A stretch of 36,235 bases of DNA from contig JALZVY010000244.1 in the NCBI GenBank assembly GCA_023300125.1, forward strand, positions 1 to 36,235, in the 5' to 3' direction. Each line of letters opens with the position of its first letter. Position 1 is the stretch's first letter. This document shows positions 7,620 through 15,574 of this stretch, one piece after another. This stretch comes from Phycisphaera sp. (GTDB lineage Bacteria > Planctomycetota > Phycisphaerae > Phycisphaerales > Phycisphaeraceae). The notes below the pieces were generated by a model, which searched no databases, was not told where the DNA came from, and saw only the letters and a program-made list of their open reading frames with translations. Both the position numbers and the translations under genes were made by a program.

Positions 7620-7730
7620 CAGCGTCTCACCCGGGTGTCAGTCCTTTTTGCACCTTCCACGATTCGGCGTACTTCAGCGCAACCGCCTAGCCACGCGAGG
7701 CGGCGTAGCAGAGGGGCGTTGGGGGACAAA

Positions 7731-9311
7731 ATGCTCAAGTTCAAGGTTTTTTCAAGAGGACAGTCCGCCAGCGAGTGGCCGTTACGTAACGCGTATCTGT
7801 TGGACTCCGAGGGCAACGGGGTGCGTGCGGAGATCGAATTCGCCGACGGGGTGGTCACGTGCGAGAAGAGCGAGCCGGGCACGGCGGTGCTGTGCCTGCA
7901 GCACGACGCGGGAGAATTGGGCCAGCTGACCCTGCGAACCTGCCTGCTTCCAGAGCGGGCGGCGCCCTACTTGTTATCGGTCGAGCTGTGCCGGCACCGG
8001 CTGATGATGCTCTACAACAAGCTTGAAGACTGGGCGATGTTTGATCTGGGCGAAGGCCACGTGGTGACCAAGCGTGAGACCAAGGCCCGCGGGCTGTTTG
8101 TCGAAGCGTTGTCGATCCAAGACGACAACCCGGTGGAAGCCAGCCGGTTGGCGGACGAAGCCCTGGCCACGGCGTTGGACGGCAGTGAAGAACTGGCCTT
8201 GGCCCACAGCGAGATCTTGCTCAGCAAGCGTGTGGAGACGGGCAGCCTGCCCAAGGCGGCGCTGGGCAGCGGCGTGGGCTTGACGGTAGACACCGACGAA
8301 CGCGTGCTGACGGGGCTGGCGGCGGGCTTTGATTTTGTGCAGTTGCCGCTGCCTTGGAAGGTGCTTGCCCCCGAGGAAAACGAGTATGCCTGGGGCCCGG
8401 CCGATGCGTGGGCGGCGTGGGCCAAGTCGGCGGGCAAGCCGGTGGTGGCCGGGCCGGTGATCAGCTTCGAGCCCAGCAGCCTGCCGGACTGGCTGTACAT
8501 CTGGGAGCACGACTTCGAGACGGTGCGCGACTTGATTTACGAGCACATCGAGCGCGTGGTCACACGCTACAAGGGCTCGGTGAATGCATGGACGATCGTG
8601 TCGGGCTTGCATGTCAACAGTCACTTCACGTTCAATTTTGAACAGCTGATGGACCTGACGCGGATGTCCACGCTGCTGGTGCGCAAGCTGCACCCCGAGG
8701 CGAAGATCATTGTGGAGTTGCGGCAACCTTTTGGCGAGTACTTCGCCAAGAACCCGCGCAGCATCCCGCCGATGATGTACGTGGATTTGCTGATTCAATC
8801 GTCGATTCAGTTCGACGCGTTCGGTGTGCGGCTGCCCATGGGCCAGGCCGCTGAGGGGCAGTACACGCGCGACCTGATGCAGATCAGCTCGATGCTGGAT
8901 CAGTTCACGGGCTTTGGCAAGCAGGTGTTTTTAACCCTGGCGGCGCCCAGCGAACCGGTGACCGAGTTCATGATTGCGGTGAACCCGGCGATGGGGGACG
9001 AGCCGGTGGATGCAGAATCGGGGCATTGGCGCCGGCCTTGGTCGGACATGGTGCAGGGCCACTGGCTTGAAGCGGTGCTGCAGATTGCCATGAGCAAGCC
9101 ATACATCGAAGCGGTGTGCTGGCAAGACCTGCAAGACCACGAGGCGATTGAGTTGCCGATGTCGGGCTTGATGGACGAGGCCGGCCAGCCCAAGAACGCT
9201 TTTCGCCGCTTGCTGGCGTTCCGGCACGGATTGGGGATGTCCGGGCCCGGTTCAGCCGGAAGCGAGAAGACTGGAAACGCTGGGAATGAAAAGTCCCCCG
9301 CGGGGGATTGA
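7731..9311 (+). CDS. GH10-like protein lacking both catalytic glutamates (pseudo-xylanase)
   Basis: 526 residues from the ATG at 7731, preceded by GGGGGA as ribosome-binding site. Residues 1-115 form an unassigned N-terminal domain (WPLRNAYLLDSEGNGVRAEI). Residues 175-495 follow the GH10 barrel: PLPWKVLAPEENEYAWGPAD (206-225, the usual ENAMKWE...Y.F..AD region), SSLPDWL (249-255), VNAWTIVSG (284-292) and CWQDLQDHE with DEAGQPKNAF at the end. In active GH10 enzymes the acid/base sits in WDVVNE; here that reads WTIVSG. The nucleophile strand ITELD reads LTLAAP. Both catalytic Glu residues are therefore absent. There is no signal peptide, so it is probably cytoplasmic. A sugar-binding or structural role is inferred. 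The helix-hairpin-helix gene follows on the same strand. Confidence 0.85.
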   Translation: MLKFKVFSRGQSASEWPLRNAYLLDSEGNGVRAEIEFADGVVTCEKSEPGTAVLCLQHDAGELGQLTLRTCLLPERAAPYLLSVELCRHRLMMLYNKLEDWAMFDLGEGHVVTKRETKARGLFVEALSIQDDNPVEASRLADEALATALDGSEELALAHSEILLSKRVETGSLPKAALGSGVGLTVDTDERVLTGLAAGFDFVQLPLPWKVLAPEENEYAWGPADAWAAWAKSAGKPVVAGPVISFEPSSLPDWLYIWEHDFETVRDLIYEHIERVVTRYKGSVNAWTIVSGLHVNSHFTFNFEQLMDLTRMSTLLVRKLHPEAKIIVELRQPFGEYFAKNPRSIPPMMYVDLLIQSSIQFDAFGVRLPMGQAAEGQYTRDLMQISSMLDQFTGFGKQVFLTLAAPSEPVTEFMIAVNPAMGDEPVDAESGHWRRPWSDMVQGHWLEAVLQIAMSKPYIEAVCWQDLQDHEAIELPMSGLMDEAGQPKNAFRRLLAFRHGLGMSGPGSAGSEKTGNAGNEKSPAGD

Positions 9312-9444
9312 AGTCTGGCCGAGCGCCCAAGCGTTCAGGTAGGATGGGTAGATGGTGGGGGAGATGGATGTTGTGGCCCCGCATGGCGGCGGAGGCATGT
9401 ACACGGATGCACGGATGCGACGCTGAGCGTACGCGGAGTGTTTT

Positions 9445-9888
9445 GTGCACGTCACCACACCACCCTTGACTGAACCCGATGCTGTTCGTGCACGGTGCCA
9501 CGGCGTCGTGTGGCGCGGGGGCGTGGGGCTCTTGGTACTGGCGGCCTTGGGGGGGGTGGCGCACCACGCGTCGAGGTCCGCGGATGCGACCCGCCGGGTG
9601 GCGCATTGGAGCGTGGCCTTGGACCAGGCCCGGGCCGCGGATTTGGAACTGCTCCCTGGCGTGGGGCCGACGCTAGCGCGGCGCATGAGCCAGGTGTGCG
9701 CTGAGCCAGAACCGATCCAAGCGGTGGATTTGATGCGGGTGCCGCGCCTGGGCCCCACCGGCCGCCGGCGCGTGCTGCCGTGGGTGGTGTTTGAGGTGAG
9801 CGCATTGCCCGTGCAAGTCGCGCTTTCTGAGCACGCCGCCTCAAGCGCCGGGCCCGAGACATCGGCCCGGATTGCGGCGGCGCGGTGA
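9445..9888 (+). CDS. membrane-anchored helix-hairpin-helix protein (ComEA-like)
   Basis: 147 residues from a GTG start with GGAG about 7 nt upstream. A single membrane segment lies near residues 24-40 (WRGGVGLLVLAALGGVAHHA). A helix-hairpin-helix motif follows, with ARAADLELLPGVGPTLARRM at about 62-81 and a second half-motif VDLMRVPRLGPTGRRRV. The LLPGVGPxLA signature is the DNA-binding HhH of ComEA. One membrane anchor plus an exported HhH fits the ComEA layout, in which the protein binds incoming DNA, but no com genes are adjacent and the second HhH is weak. It converges with the bactofilin gene. The remainder is Ala/Arg-rich without further domains. Confidence 0.75.
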   Translation: MHVTTPPLTEPDAVRARCHGVVWRGGVGLLVLAALGGVAHHASRSADATRRVAHWSVALDQARAADLELLPGVGPTLARRMSQVCAEPEPIQAVDLMRVPRLGPTGRRRVLPWVVFEVSALPVQVALSEHAASSAGPETSARIAAAR

Positions 9889-9942
9889 AAAGTGGGGGGG
9901 GCAGCGCCGGGCAGGCTCGGGCACGGGGTAGGCGTTTGCGGC

Positions 9943-10488
9943 TTAGCCCGCGGGGGCACGCAGCCGCAGGCCGGCGCTGGCAGCACCGGGCACCGCGGTG
10001 AAGGGAAGCACGGTCGAGGGCGCAGGCGCCGGGGCTTTTGCAGGCGCTGGCGTTTGTGCTGGCGCTGGGATTTGTGCAGGCGACGGCGTGGGCGCTGCGG
10101 GTGACGGCGCTGCGGGTGTGGACGCTGTGTCGATCTGTGATGCGTGGGCGGCTTGGGCTTGGGCCCGCGGGGCGAGCACCAGGCGTCCTTCGAAGCAGGC
10201 GCCGTGGTGGGCGCTGATTTCTTGGGTGCTGAGCACGCCGCGGACTTGCGCGCCGGGGAATAACTCGGTCAGCCCGTGGATGCTCACGTCGGCTCTGGCT
10301 TGGCCGTGCAGGGCGGCTTGGTCTGCCACGATGGCGCCGTCGACGCGAGCGGTGGATGCCAGGGTGACCCGGCCTTGGACTTGCAGGTCGCCGGTGACGT
10401 GCCCAGCGATCAGCGCGTCGCCCGGGGTGTGCAGGTCGCCGGTGAGGGTGACGCCGGCAGGCAGGGTGGTGGGCTCAGGGCTGGGCAT
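9943..10488 (-). CDS. bactofilin (polymer-forming cytoskeletal protein)
   Basis: 181 residues. Residues 12-108 are a bactofilin right-handed beta-helix, with repeating turns such as GDLHTPGDALIAGHVTGDLQ, GRVTLASTARVDGAIVADQA and the shorter turns to GRLVLAPRA. Bactofilins polymerise without nucleotide into filaments that organise envelope synthesis, stalks or chromosome position. The tail (about 115-160) is a disordered Pro/Ala tract with a six-residue period (PAPAQT, PAPAKA), visible in the DNA as an 18-bp imperfect repeat around 10035-10095. The core has the usual length; the tail is longer than typical. The ATG at 10488 is the natural start. It diverges from the DNA glycosylase gene. Confidence 0.9.
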   Translation of the reverse strand: MPSPEPTTLPAGVTLTGDLHTPGDALIAGHVTGDLQVQGRVTLASTARVDGAIVADQAALHGQARADVSIHGLTELFPGAQVRGVLSTQEISAHHGACFEGRLVLAPRAQAQAAHASQIDTASTPAAPSPAAPTPSPAQIPAPAQTPAPAKAPAPAPSTVLPFTAVPGAASAGLRLRAPAG

Positions 10489-10597
10489 AACAAGGCTCGT
10501 GGTGGATCAGGGCGTGCGGAAGTCTGGGGTTGTTATCGGCACTTGGGGCTGTGGCGACGCACAATGCCCTTGGATGAGGGCTGTTCAAGAAGGCTGC

Positions 10598-10603
10598 TAG
10601 GCT
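10598..10603 (+). promoter_or_regulatory. -10-like hexamer for a leaderless DNA glycosylase mRNA
   Basis: TAGGCT ends 6 nt before the ATG at 10610. The same arrangement recurs before other genes in the window. No clear -35 box is seen. It supports ATG 10610 over GTG 10604, which would abut the hexamer. Confidence 0.45.
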
Positions 10604-10609
10604 GTGGCC

Positions 10610-11554
10610 ATGGTGGATTCCCGTGCAACGCGCGTGCTGCGACAGCATCTGGACACCGAGCGATTGCTCGGCGTTGAGGCGGTGCCGGTGGACGTCGTGG
10701 CCATGGCTGCCGCGGCCCAGGCCCGGGCGGCGGAGGCCACGCAGGCTGCTGGGGCCCAGGCCGGGGCATCGCGGCCCCAGGCCCCGTGGACGCCACCGGT
10801 GCGTGGCGGCCCAGGCGGTCAAAGTGGTCAAGGCGGAGCAAGACCTGCACGCCCCGCAGCCCATGCGCCCCGGGCGTCACAGGCACCGCGGGCGCAAGGC
10901 CACCCCGCGGCGGCACGCACCATGCCCCTGGCGGCCTTGCCCGAGGTGTCGCTGCCTGATCTTGTTGCAGGCGACGCCGCGGCCTCGCTGCGGGTGCTTG
11001 ATGAACAGGCCGTGAGCGGCTGCACCGCGTGCCATCTGCACGGTGGCCGCACCCAGACGGTTTTTGGATCTGGCGATGCCCACGCGGCACTGATGATTGT
11101 GGGCGACGGGCCCAGTGCCGAGGATGACCACACTGGGCAGCCGTTCATGGGGCCCGCGGGCGAACTGCTGGACAAGCAGTTAAAGGCCATGGGCCTTGAG
11201 CGCAGCGGGGTGTACCTGGCGAACGTGGTGAAGTGCCGGCCCCCAGACAGCCGTGCGCCCAAGGCCGATGAGGCCGCGGCGTGCGGGGCCTATCTCAAGC
11301 GGCAGATCCAGATCGTGGGCCCGCGGGTCATCCTGACCGTGGGCGGGCCTGCGGCCAAGCGGGTGCTGGGCGTGACCCAGAACATCACCCAGGTGCGCGG
11401 CCAATGGCACCGTTACGACGGGCCCGGCGGGCCGATCCCGGTCATGCCCACGTTTGACCCGGCCTACCTGACGCGGGCCTACACCACCGAAAACCGGCGT
11501 CGGGTGTGGGACGACCTTCAAGCGGTGCTGGCGCGGCTCGCGGACGAGGGGTAA
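10610..11554 (+). CDS. family 4-like uracil-DNA glycosylase with altered active-site motifs
   Basis: 314 residues from the ATG at 10610. The first 110 residues are a low-complexity Ala/Gly/Pro/Arg tract. The catalytic domain keeps the four cysteines that bind the 4Fe-4S cluster in family 4 enzymes (CTAC, KCRPP and ACGAYL) and the GQPFMGPAGELLD loop. Family 4 glycosylases remove uracil from DNA in base excision repair. Two signatures differ: the usual GEAPG reads GDGPS, and the usual HPxxLR reads FDPAYLTR, replacing His by Asp (a one-base change from CAC to GAC). Activity or substrate range may therefore differ. trpA follows 54 nt downstream on the same strand but has its own -10-like hexamer. 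Confidence 0.85.
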   Translation: MVDSRATRVLRQHLDTERLLGVEAVPVDVVAMAAAAQARAAEATQAAGAQAGASRPQAPWTPPVRGGPGGQSGQGGARPARPAAHAPRASQAPRAQGHPAAARTMPLAALPEVSLPDLVAGDAAASLRVLDEQAVSGCTACHLHGGRTQTVFGSGDAHAALMIVGDGPSAEDDHTGQPFMGPAGELLDKQLKAMGLERSGVYLANVVKCRPPDSRAPKADEAAACGAYLKRQIQIVGPRVILTVGGPAAKRVLGVTQNITQVRGQWHRYDGPGGPIPVMPTFDPAYLTRAYTTENRRRVWDDLQAVLARLADEG

Positions 11555-11595
11555 GCCTCCGCCCGCAAGCGGGGCATGGGCCGGCTGGGGTTTTC

Positions 11596-11601
11596 TACAC
11601 T
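11596..11601 (+). promoter_or_regulatory. -10-like hexamer for leaderless trpA
   Basis: TACACT ends 7 nt before the trpA ATG at 11609. No Shine-Dalgarno sequence lies between, and no -35 box is evident. Confidence 0.5.
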
Positions 11602-11608
11602 GTCGCCC

Positions 11609-12397
11609 ATGAAGCACCGCATCGACGCCATTTTCTCTGACCTGCAAGCCCGCGACGCCAAGGCGCTGATGCCCTTTTTCACCGCCGGCGACCCGGACCT
11701 GACCACGACCGCGGACCTGCTTCGCGCCGCCGACACAGCGGGCGCGGCGGTGTGTGAGGTGGGCTTTGCGTTTTCGGATCCGGTGGCCGACGGGCCCACC
11801 ATTGAGGCGTCGATGCAGCGGGCCTTAGACGGCGGGGTGGACGTTCAGGGCGTCTTCGACATGGTGCGCGGCGTGCGCGACCAGGTCAGCTTGGGACTGG
11901 TCGCGATGGTGAGTTATTCGATCGTGCACCGCTGGGGGCTGGAACGTTTTGTGTCCGAAGCGGCCGATGCAGGATTTGACGGGTTCATCTTCCCCGACTT
12001 GTCTTTGGAAGCTTCGGGCCCGGCCCGGGCTGCGGCCGATGCCGCGGGCCTGACCTTGAGCCTGCTGGTGGCGCCGACCACGCCCATCGAGCGGGCCAAG
12101 AAGATCGCCGCGGCTTGCAGCGGTTTTGTGTACGTCGTGGCACGCTCGGGCATCACCGGCGCACGGGCGGCGCTGCCGCCAGAGCTGACCGACCGTCTGC
12201 ACGCCCTGCGCGAGGTGACCGACGTGCCCTTGGCGGTGGGTTTTGGCGTGAGCAAGCCCGAGCACGTGCGCGATGTGACGACCGTGGCCGACGCGGCGAT
12301 CGTGGCTTCAGCGCTGATCGACCGCATGCAAGGCGCCGACCAGCCCTTGGACACGGCGACGTTGATGCTGAAAGAGCTTGTCGGAGGTTTGGCTTAG
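11609..12397 (+). CDS. trpA: tryptophan synthase alpha subunit
   Basis: 262 residues, the normal TrpA length. The sequence follows the family throughout: MPFFTAGDPDLTTTADLL, then CEVGFAFSDPVADGPTIEAS, carrying the catalytic Glu and Asp positions, then SYSIVHRWGLERFVSEAADA, PDLSLEASG, LVAPTTPIERAKKIA, GFVYVVARSGITGAR and the phosphate-binding VGFGVSKPEHV. It cleaves indole-3-glycerol phosphate to indole and passes indole to TrpB. The start MKHRIDAIF at 11609 matches TrpA N-termini; the 11 codons upstream do not. No other trp gene is in the window, so trpA is separated from trpB here. The downstream gene converges on it. Confidence 0.95.
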   Translation: MKHRIDAIFSDLQARDAKALMPFFTAGDPDLTTTADLLRAADTAGAAVCEVGFAFSDPVADGPTIEASMQRALDGGVDVQGVFDMVRGVRDQVSLGLVAMVSYSIVHRWGLERFVSEAADAGFDGFIFPDLSLEASGPARAAADAAGLTLSLLVAPTTPIERAKKIAAACSGFVYVVARSGITGARAALPPELTDRLHALREVTDVPLAVGFGVSKPEHVRDVTTVADAAIVASALIDRMQGADQPLDTATLMLKELVGGLA

Positions 12398-12608
12398 GGC
12401 CGATTGAAGGGCCGCGCGTGGCTGGAGCTGCGCTTCAATGCCTCAGGCGGCTGTTGATGGCTTGACATCAAGACTCTTGCCGTGGATTTGGGCTCGGGGT
12501 CGGGTTGGCTTTGAATGTTGTGTGAAAAGGGGCTCTCGCCCAGCGCGGCGGCTTGGTGACGCAGCAGCATCGTGGCCTGCGGTGCCACGCTGCGCCCGCC
12601 CGGTGGTG

Positions 12609-13817
12609 TCAGGCGGCGGAGCCCCGCACGGCCAGCCGCTCGCGCAGCGCGTCCAGGACGTTGATGAAGTTGACGTACGCTTCGTAGGGCGATTCATAAG
12701 GGCTGAAATAGCGGTGGACCGCGCCGTCGTTGAGCCCCTTGGTGCTCATGTAGTACAGGTGGTCCGAGGTCGTCAGCCGCTGCCAGTCACGCCGCAAGGT
12801 GGTGTCGCCGCAGGCCCGCACGGCGTCGGCCATCGCGTAGAGGGCGTCGAAGGCCGAACGCTGCAGCGGGTTGCCCAGCCAGGCGGATTCGTCGCGGTCG
12901 GTGTCGGCCCAGCTGATGGTCTTGGGCGTGCTGAAGACCTCGACCGGGTCGAACTCGTCGAGGATCTCGCGGGGGGTCAAGAAGCGGTGGTCGAGGTTCA
13001 AGACCTCGGCGGGGAGATCGCGCAGCAGTTGCAAAATGCCTGTGTCCTCGCCGTGGTGTTCGCCGAAGGTCTCGAAGTCGAGAAACAAGTTGCGCAGCAG
13101 CGGCGGGCCCAACGCTGTTGTGGCATCGCCCAGGGGCGTGGCCGCAGGCGCGGTGACACGCGCGGCAAACGCCGCGGCGGTGGGGCGCGAGGCGGGGTTG
13201 CCGTAGCGAAACGCGATGTCGTCGCTAAACACGTGGTGTTTAAGCATGACCGGCAGGCCGTCGGGCGAGGCGTACACGCGACCCGCCGGGCGGCCGCAGA
13301 GCACGTGGTCGGCGCCCTCGGTCAAGACGCCGCGGTAGCGGGCCTTGGCGTTGATGGCCTGGGCCAACGCGTCGTTGTAGAGAAGCTCGGTGTTGCGGAC
13401 CACCATCGGTTGCTGGCCGAAGTACTCCTCGATCATCATCCCGTGATCGGCCAGTTCTCGGGTGAACACCTCGGGGGCATGGAGCGCCGTGAGGTCGTGG
13501 TGGTAGGTCTCGGCGAGGAATTCTACGCAGCCGGTTTCAGCGAGCCGGCGCAGATTGTCCAGCACGTCGGGCGCGGTGAGGGCCAGTTGTTCGACCAGGG
13601 TACCGGTGATCGAGAGGGCAAAGCGAAATCCCCCAGCGTGCTGGTTGACCGCGTCCAGCAGCAGGCGCGTGACCGGTCGGTAGCAGCGCAGCGTTACGCG
13701 ACGGAGGATTTCTTGGTTTTGGTCGTCGTCGAAGTAGTGGTGGTCTTTTTCGAACGCGCCAAACCGGCGCAGCCGGTAGGGCTGGTGCATCTGCAGGTAA
13801 AGATTGACGACGGTCAT
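12609..13817 (-). CDS. glycoside hydrolase family 57 (alpha-amylase type)
   Basis: 402 residues from the ATG at 13817. All five GH57 motifs are readable: HQP at 11-13; CVEFLAETYHHDL around 97-109; VVRNTELLYN with the predicted nucleophile Glu144; HHVFSDDIAFRY with the acid/base Asp at 199 or 200; and LDFETFGEHH around 246-255. GH57 enzymes act on alpha-1,4-glucans such as glycogen and starch. There is no signal peptide, so it probably acts on cytoplasmic glycogen. I chose the ATG because family members begin a few residues before HQP. A GTG at 13889, 6 nt after a TAGACT hexamer, is an alternative leaderless start adding 24 residues. The gene is convergent with trpA. Confidence 0.9.
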   Translation of the reverse strand: MTVVNLYLQMHQPYRLRRFGAFEKDHHYFDDDQNQEILRRVTLRCYRPVTRLLLDAVNQHAGGFRFALSITGTLVEQLALTAPDVLDNLRRLAETGCVEFLAETYHHDLTALHAPEVFTRELADHGMMIEEYFGQQPMVVRNTELLYNDALAQAINAKARYRGVLTEGADHVLCGRPAGRVYASPDGLPVMLKHHVFSDDIAFRYGNPASRPTAAAFAARVTAPAATPLGDATTALGPPLLRNLFLDFETFGEHHGEDTGILQLLRDLPAEVLNLDHRFLTPREILDEFDPVEVFSTPKTISWADTDRDESAWLGNPLQRSAFDALYAMADAVRACGDTTLRRDWQRLTTSDHLYYMSTKGLNDGAVHRYFSPYESPYEAYVNFINVLDALRERLAVRGSAA

Positions 13818-13895
13818 GAGGGATACTTCAGAGGGCGAAGAAGAGACACCGGACGCATGCGCAGCAAAGCGTCGCGACGCAAAATACACGACGCA

Positions 13896-13901
13896 AGTCT
13901 A
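13896..13901 (-). promoter_or_regulatory. -10-like hexamer for the GH57 gene
   Basis: TAGACT on the minus strand. Transcription would start near 13889, giving either a 72-nt leader to the ATG at 13817 or a leaderless message on GTG 13889. Confidence 0.4.
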
Positions 13902-13977
13902 ACCGTTGCGGATTCGCGGCGGCGCGCGGCCCATGCGGCTTGCATCGTTGATCGGTCATTCATGCACCCGCCCGCGA

Positions 13978-15357
13978 TCAGGCGTCCGGCGGGGCCGGTG
14001 GGTCGTGCCGGGGGGCGGGTGCGGGGGTGATGATCCGTGCTCCGCGCCCAAAGTTTAAATAGGCGTAGCACCACTGAATGAACACGCTGAGTTTGTTGCG
14101 GAAGGTCACCAAGAACATCAGGTGCACGCCCAACCACGCCAGCCAGGCCAGCAACCCGCCGAATCGCACCTTGCCAAACCAGGCGACGGCCCGCCGCCGA
14201 CCGATGGTCGCCATGGATCCTTTGTCCCAGTAATCAAAAGACTGGCGCTGGACCGGTGGACGCGGGCCGTGGGCGAGTTCGGCGGCGATGATCTTGGCCG
14301 CGTGCTTGCCGCTTTGCATCGCCGCCGGGGCCACGCCGGGCACCTGTTGGCCGTCGGGATCGGTCAGGGACATCAGATCGCCGACGGCGAAGACATCGGG
14401 ATGTTCGGGCACGCTGAGATCGGGCAGCACCTGGATCCGCCCGCCGCGGTCACGCGGGGCGTGGGCAAAGGCCTGGGTGAGTGGGCTGGCGGCAACGCCT
14501 GCCCCCCACAAGATGTTGCGGGTTTCGATCCGTGTGCCGTCGTTGAGCTCCACCCCGAGGGCGTCGACATCCGAGACCCGCACGCCCAGCCGGACCTCCA
14601 CCCCAAGGCTTTTGAGCTGAGACAGCGCGCTGGCCGACAGCTTCTCGGGGTAGACCTTGAGCAGCCGTGTGTTGCTCTCGACCAGGATCACCCGCGCGGT
14701 GCGGGGGTCGATGCGGCGGAAATCACGGCGGAACACCCGGTGGACCAGCTCGGCCATCGAACCCGCCAATTCGACGCCGGTGGGCCCGCCGCCGACCACC
14801 ACGATGGTCATCAAACGCTGCTGCTCGTCGCTGTCCAGGGTGGTCTCGGCACGTTCGAAGGCCGTGAGCACGTTGCGGCGGATCCGCAGCGCGTCGTCGA
14901 GGGTTTTCAGCCCCGGGGCGTGGGTCTCCCAGTGGTCGTTTCCGAAGTAGCTGGTGCGCCCACCCGCGGCCAGCACCAGGTAGTCGTAGGCCACCTCGCC
15001 CTCGGTGGTGTGCACGCGCTTGCGGACCGGGTCGATGCCCGTGACGTCGGCCAGCAGGCTGGTGATCTCGCGGCGGCGGGCCAGCACCGAGCGGATGGGG
15101 GCGGCGATGTCGGTGGCCGAAAGGGCGGCCATGGCCACCTGATACAGCAGCGGCTGGAAGACGTGGTGGTTCTGCCGGTCGATCAGCACCACCTGGGCAT
15201 GGCCCGGTTGGCCGCGGAAGTGTTTACAAAAGGTCAGGCCCGCGAAACCGGCCCCGATGACCACCACGTTCGGACGCCGGGCGTCGGTGGGCTGCTCGTT
15301 AGCCCGCGGCGCGGCGGGTCCTGATAAGTCGGGCGTGGGGGGGATAGGGGTTTCCAT
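13978..15357 (-). CDS. ndh: type II NADH:quinone oxidoreductase (NDH-2)
   Basis: 459 residues from the ATG at 15357. An FAD-binding Rossmann fold starts at residue 29 (NVVVIGAGFAGLTFCKHF), and a second GxGxxG for NADH occurs in IVVVGGGPTGVELAGSMAEL (about 190-209). Family signatures include HHVFQPLLYQVA, DYLVLAAGGRTSYFGN, FAVGDL and the quinone-site-like PAAMQSGKHAAKII. The C-terminus is hydrophobic and aromatic (LLAWLAWLGVHLMFLVTFRN, about 410-430), typical of NDH-2 membrane association. It oxidises NADH and reduces quinone without pumping protons. An ATG at 15408 would add 17 residues. It diverges from the GT39-like gene. Confidence 0.9.
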   Translation of the reverse strand: METPIPPTPDLSGPAAPRANEQPTDARRPNVVVIGAGFAGLTFCKHFRGQPGHAQVVLIDRQNHHVFQPLLYQVAMAALSATDIAAPIRSVLARRREITSLLADVTGIDPVRKRVHTTEGEVAYDYLVLAAGGRTSYFGNDHWETHAPGLKTLDDALRIRRNVLTAFERAETTLDSDEQQRLMTIVVVGGGPTGVELAGSMAELVHRVFRRDFRRIDPRTARVILVESNTRLLKVYPEKLSASALSQLKSLGVEVRLGVRVSDVDALGVELNDGTRIETRNILWGAGVAASPLTQAFAHAPRDRGGRIQVLPDLSVPEHPDVFAVGDLMSLTDPDGQQVPGVAPAAMQSGKHAAKIIAAELAHGPRPPVQRQSFDYWDKGSMATIGRRRAVAWFGKVRFGGLLAWLAWLGVHLMFLVTFRNKLSVFIQWCYAYLNFGRGARIITPAPAPRHDPPAPPDA

Positions 15358-15498
15358 GGCGGGTGAAGCCTCGTGGACAAAACGCGTAAACGGATCGCCG
15401 CAGAGCATCTCAGGCCTGAGGCAGCGGCCGATGGTAGATACTTAAGGGGCGTTTAACCGCTCTGATGGGCACAATGGCACGCAAGCCCGGCTCACATC

Positions 15499-15529
15499 TT
15501 GACGATTGGCACGGGGGTAGGTTGATACC
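15499..15529 (+). promoter_or_regulatory. possible promoter upstream of the GT39-like gene
   Basis: A consensus-like -35 box TTGACG (15499-15504) is followed after 17-19 nt by the weak -10 candidates TTGATA/GATACC (15522-15529). The start site would fall close to the ATG at 15537 of a 13-codon open frame. Confidence 0.3.
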
Positions 15530-15574
15530 TTCCACCATGCACCGCGTGTACAGCGTCTATTTCCGAGCCCGCCC

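Larger units (their letters stand above)
7312..7730. other. divergent intergenic region with two promoters
   Basis: This 419-bp gap separates the HEAT-repeat gene (minus) from the GH10-like gene (plus). It holds a good promoter candidate for each, and an inverted repeat at 7365-7371/7383-7389 (GGGTGCC/GGCACCC, 11-nt loop) in the HEAT gene's leader. I see no gene in it. A GTG at 7635 in frame with the GH10-like gene would extend that protein by 32 non-conserved-looking residues. Confidence 0.6.

Noticed and set aside
12564-12593. Terminator hairpin between trpA and the GH57 gene
   Set aside because: A bulged stem can be drawn, but there is no T-run and the pairing is interrupted, so support is too weak.
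12438-14030. 530-codon plus-strand frame opposite the GH57 gene
   Set aside because: Shadow of the GH57 coding strand; all GH57 motifs are on the minus strand.
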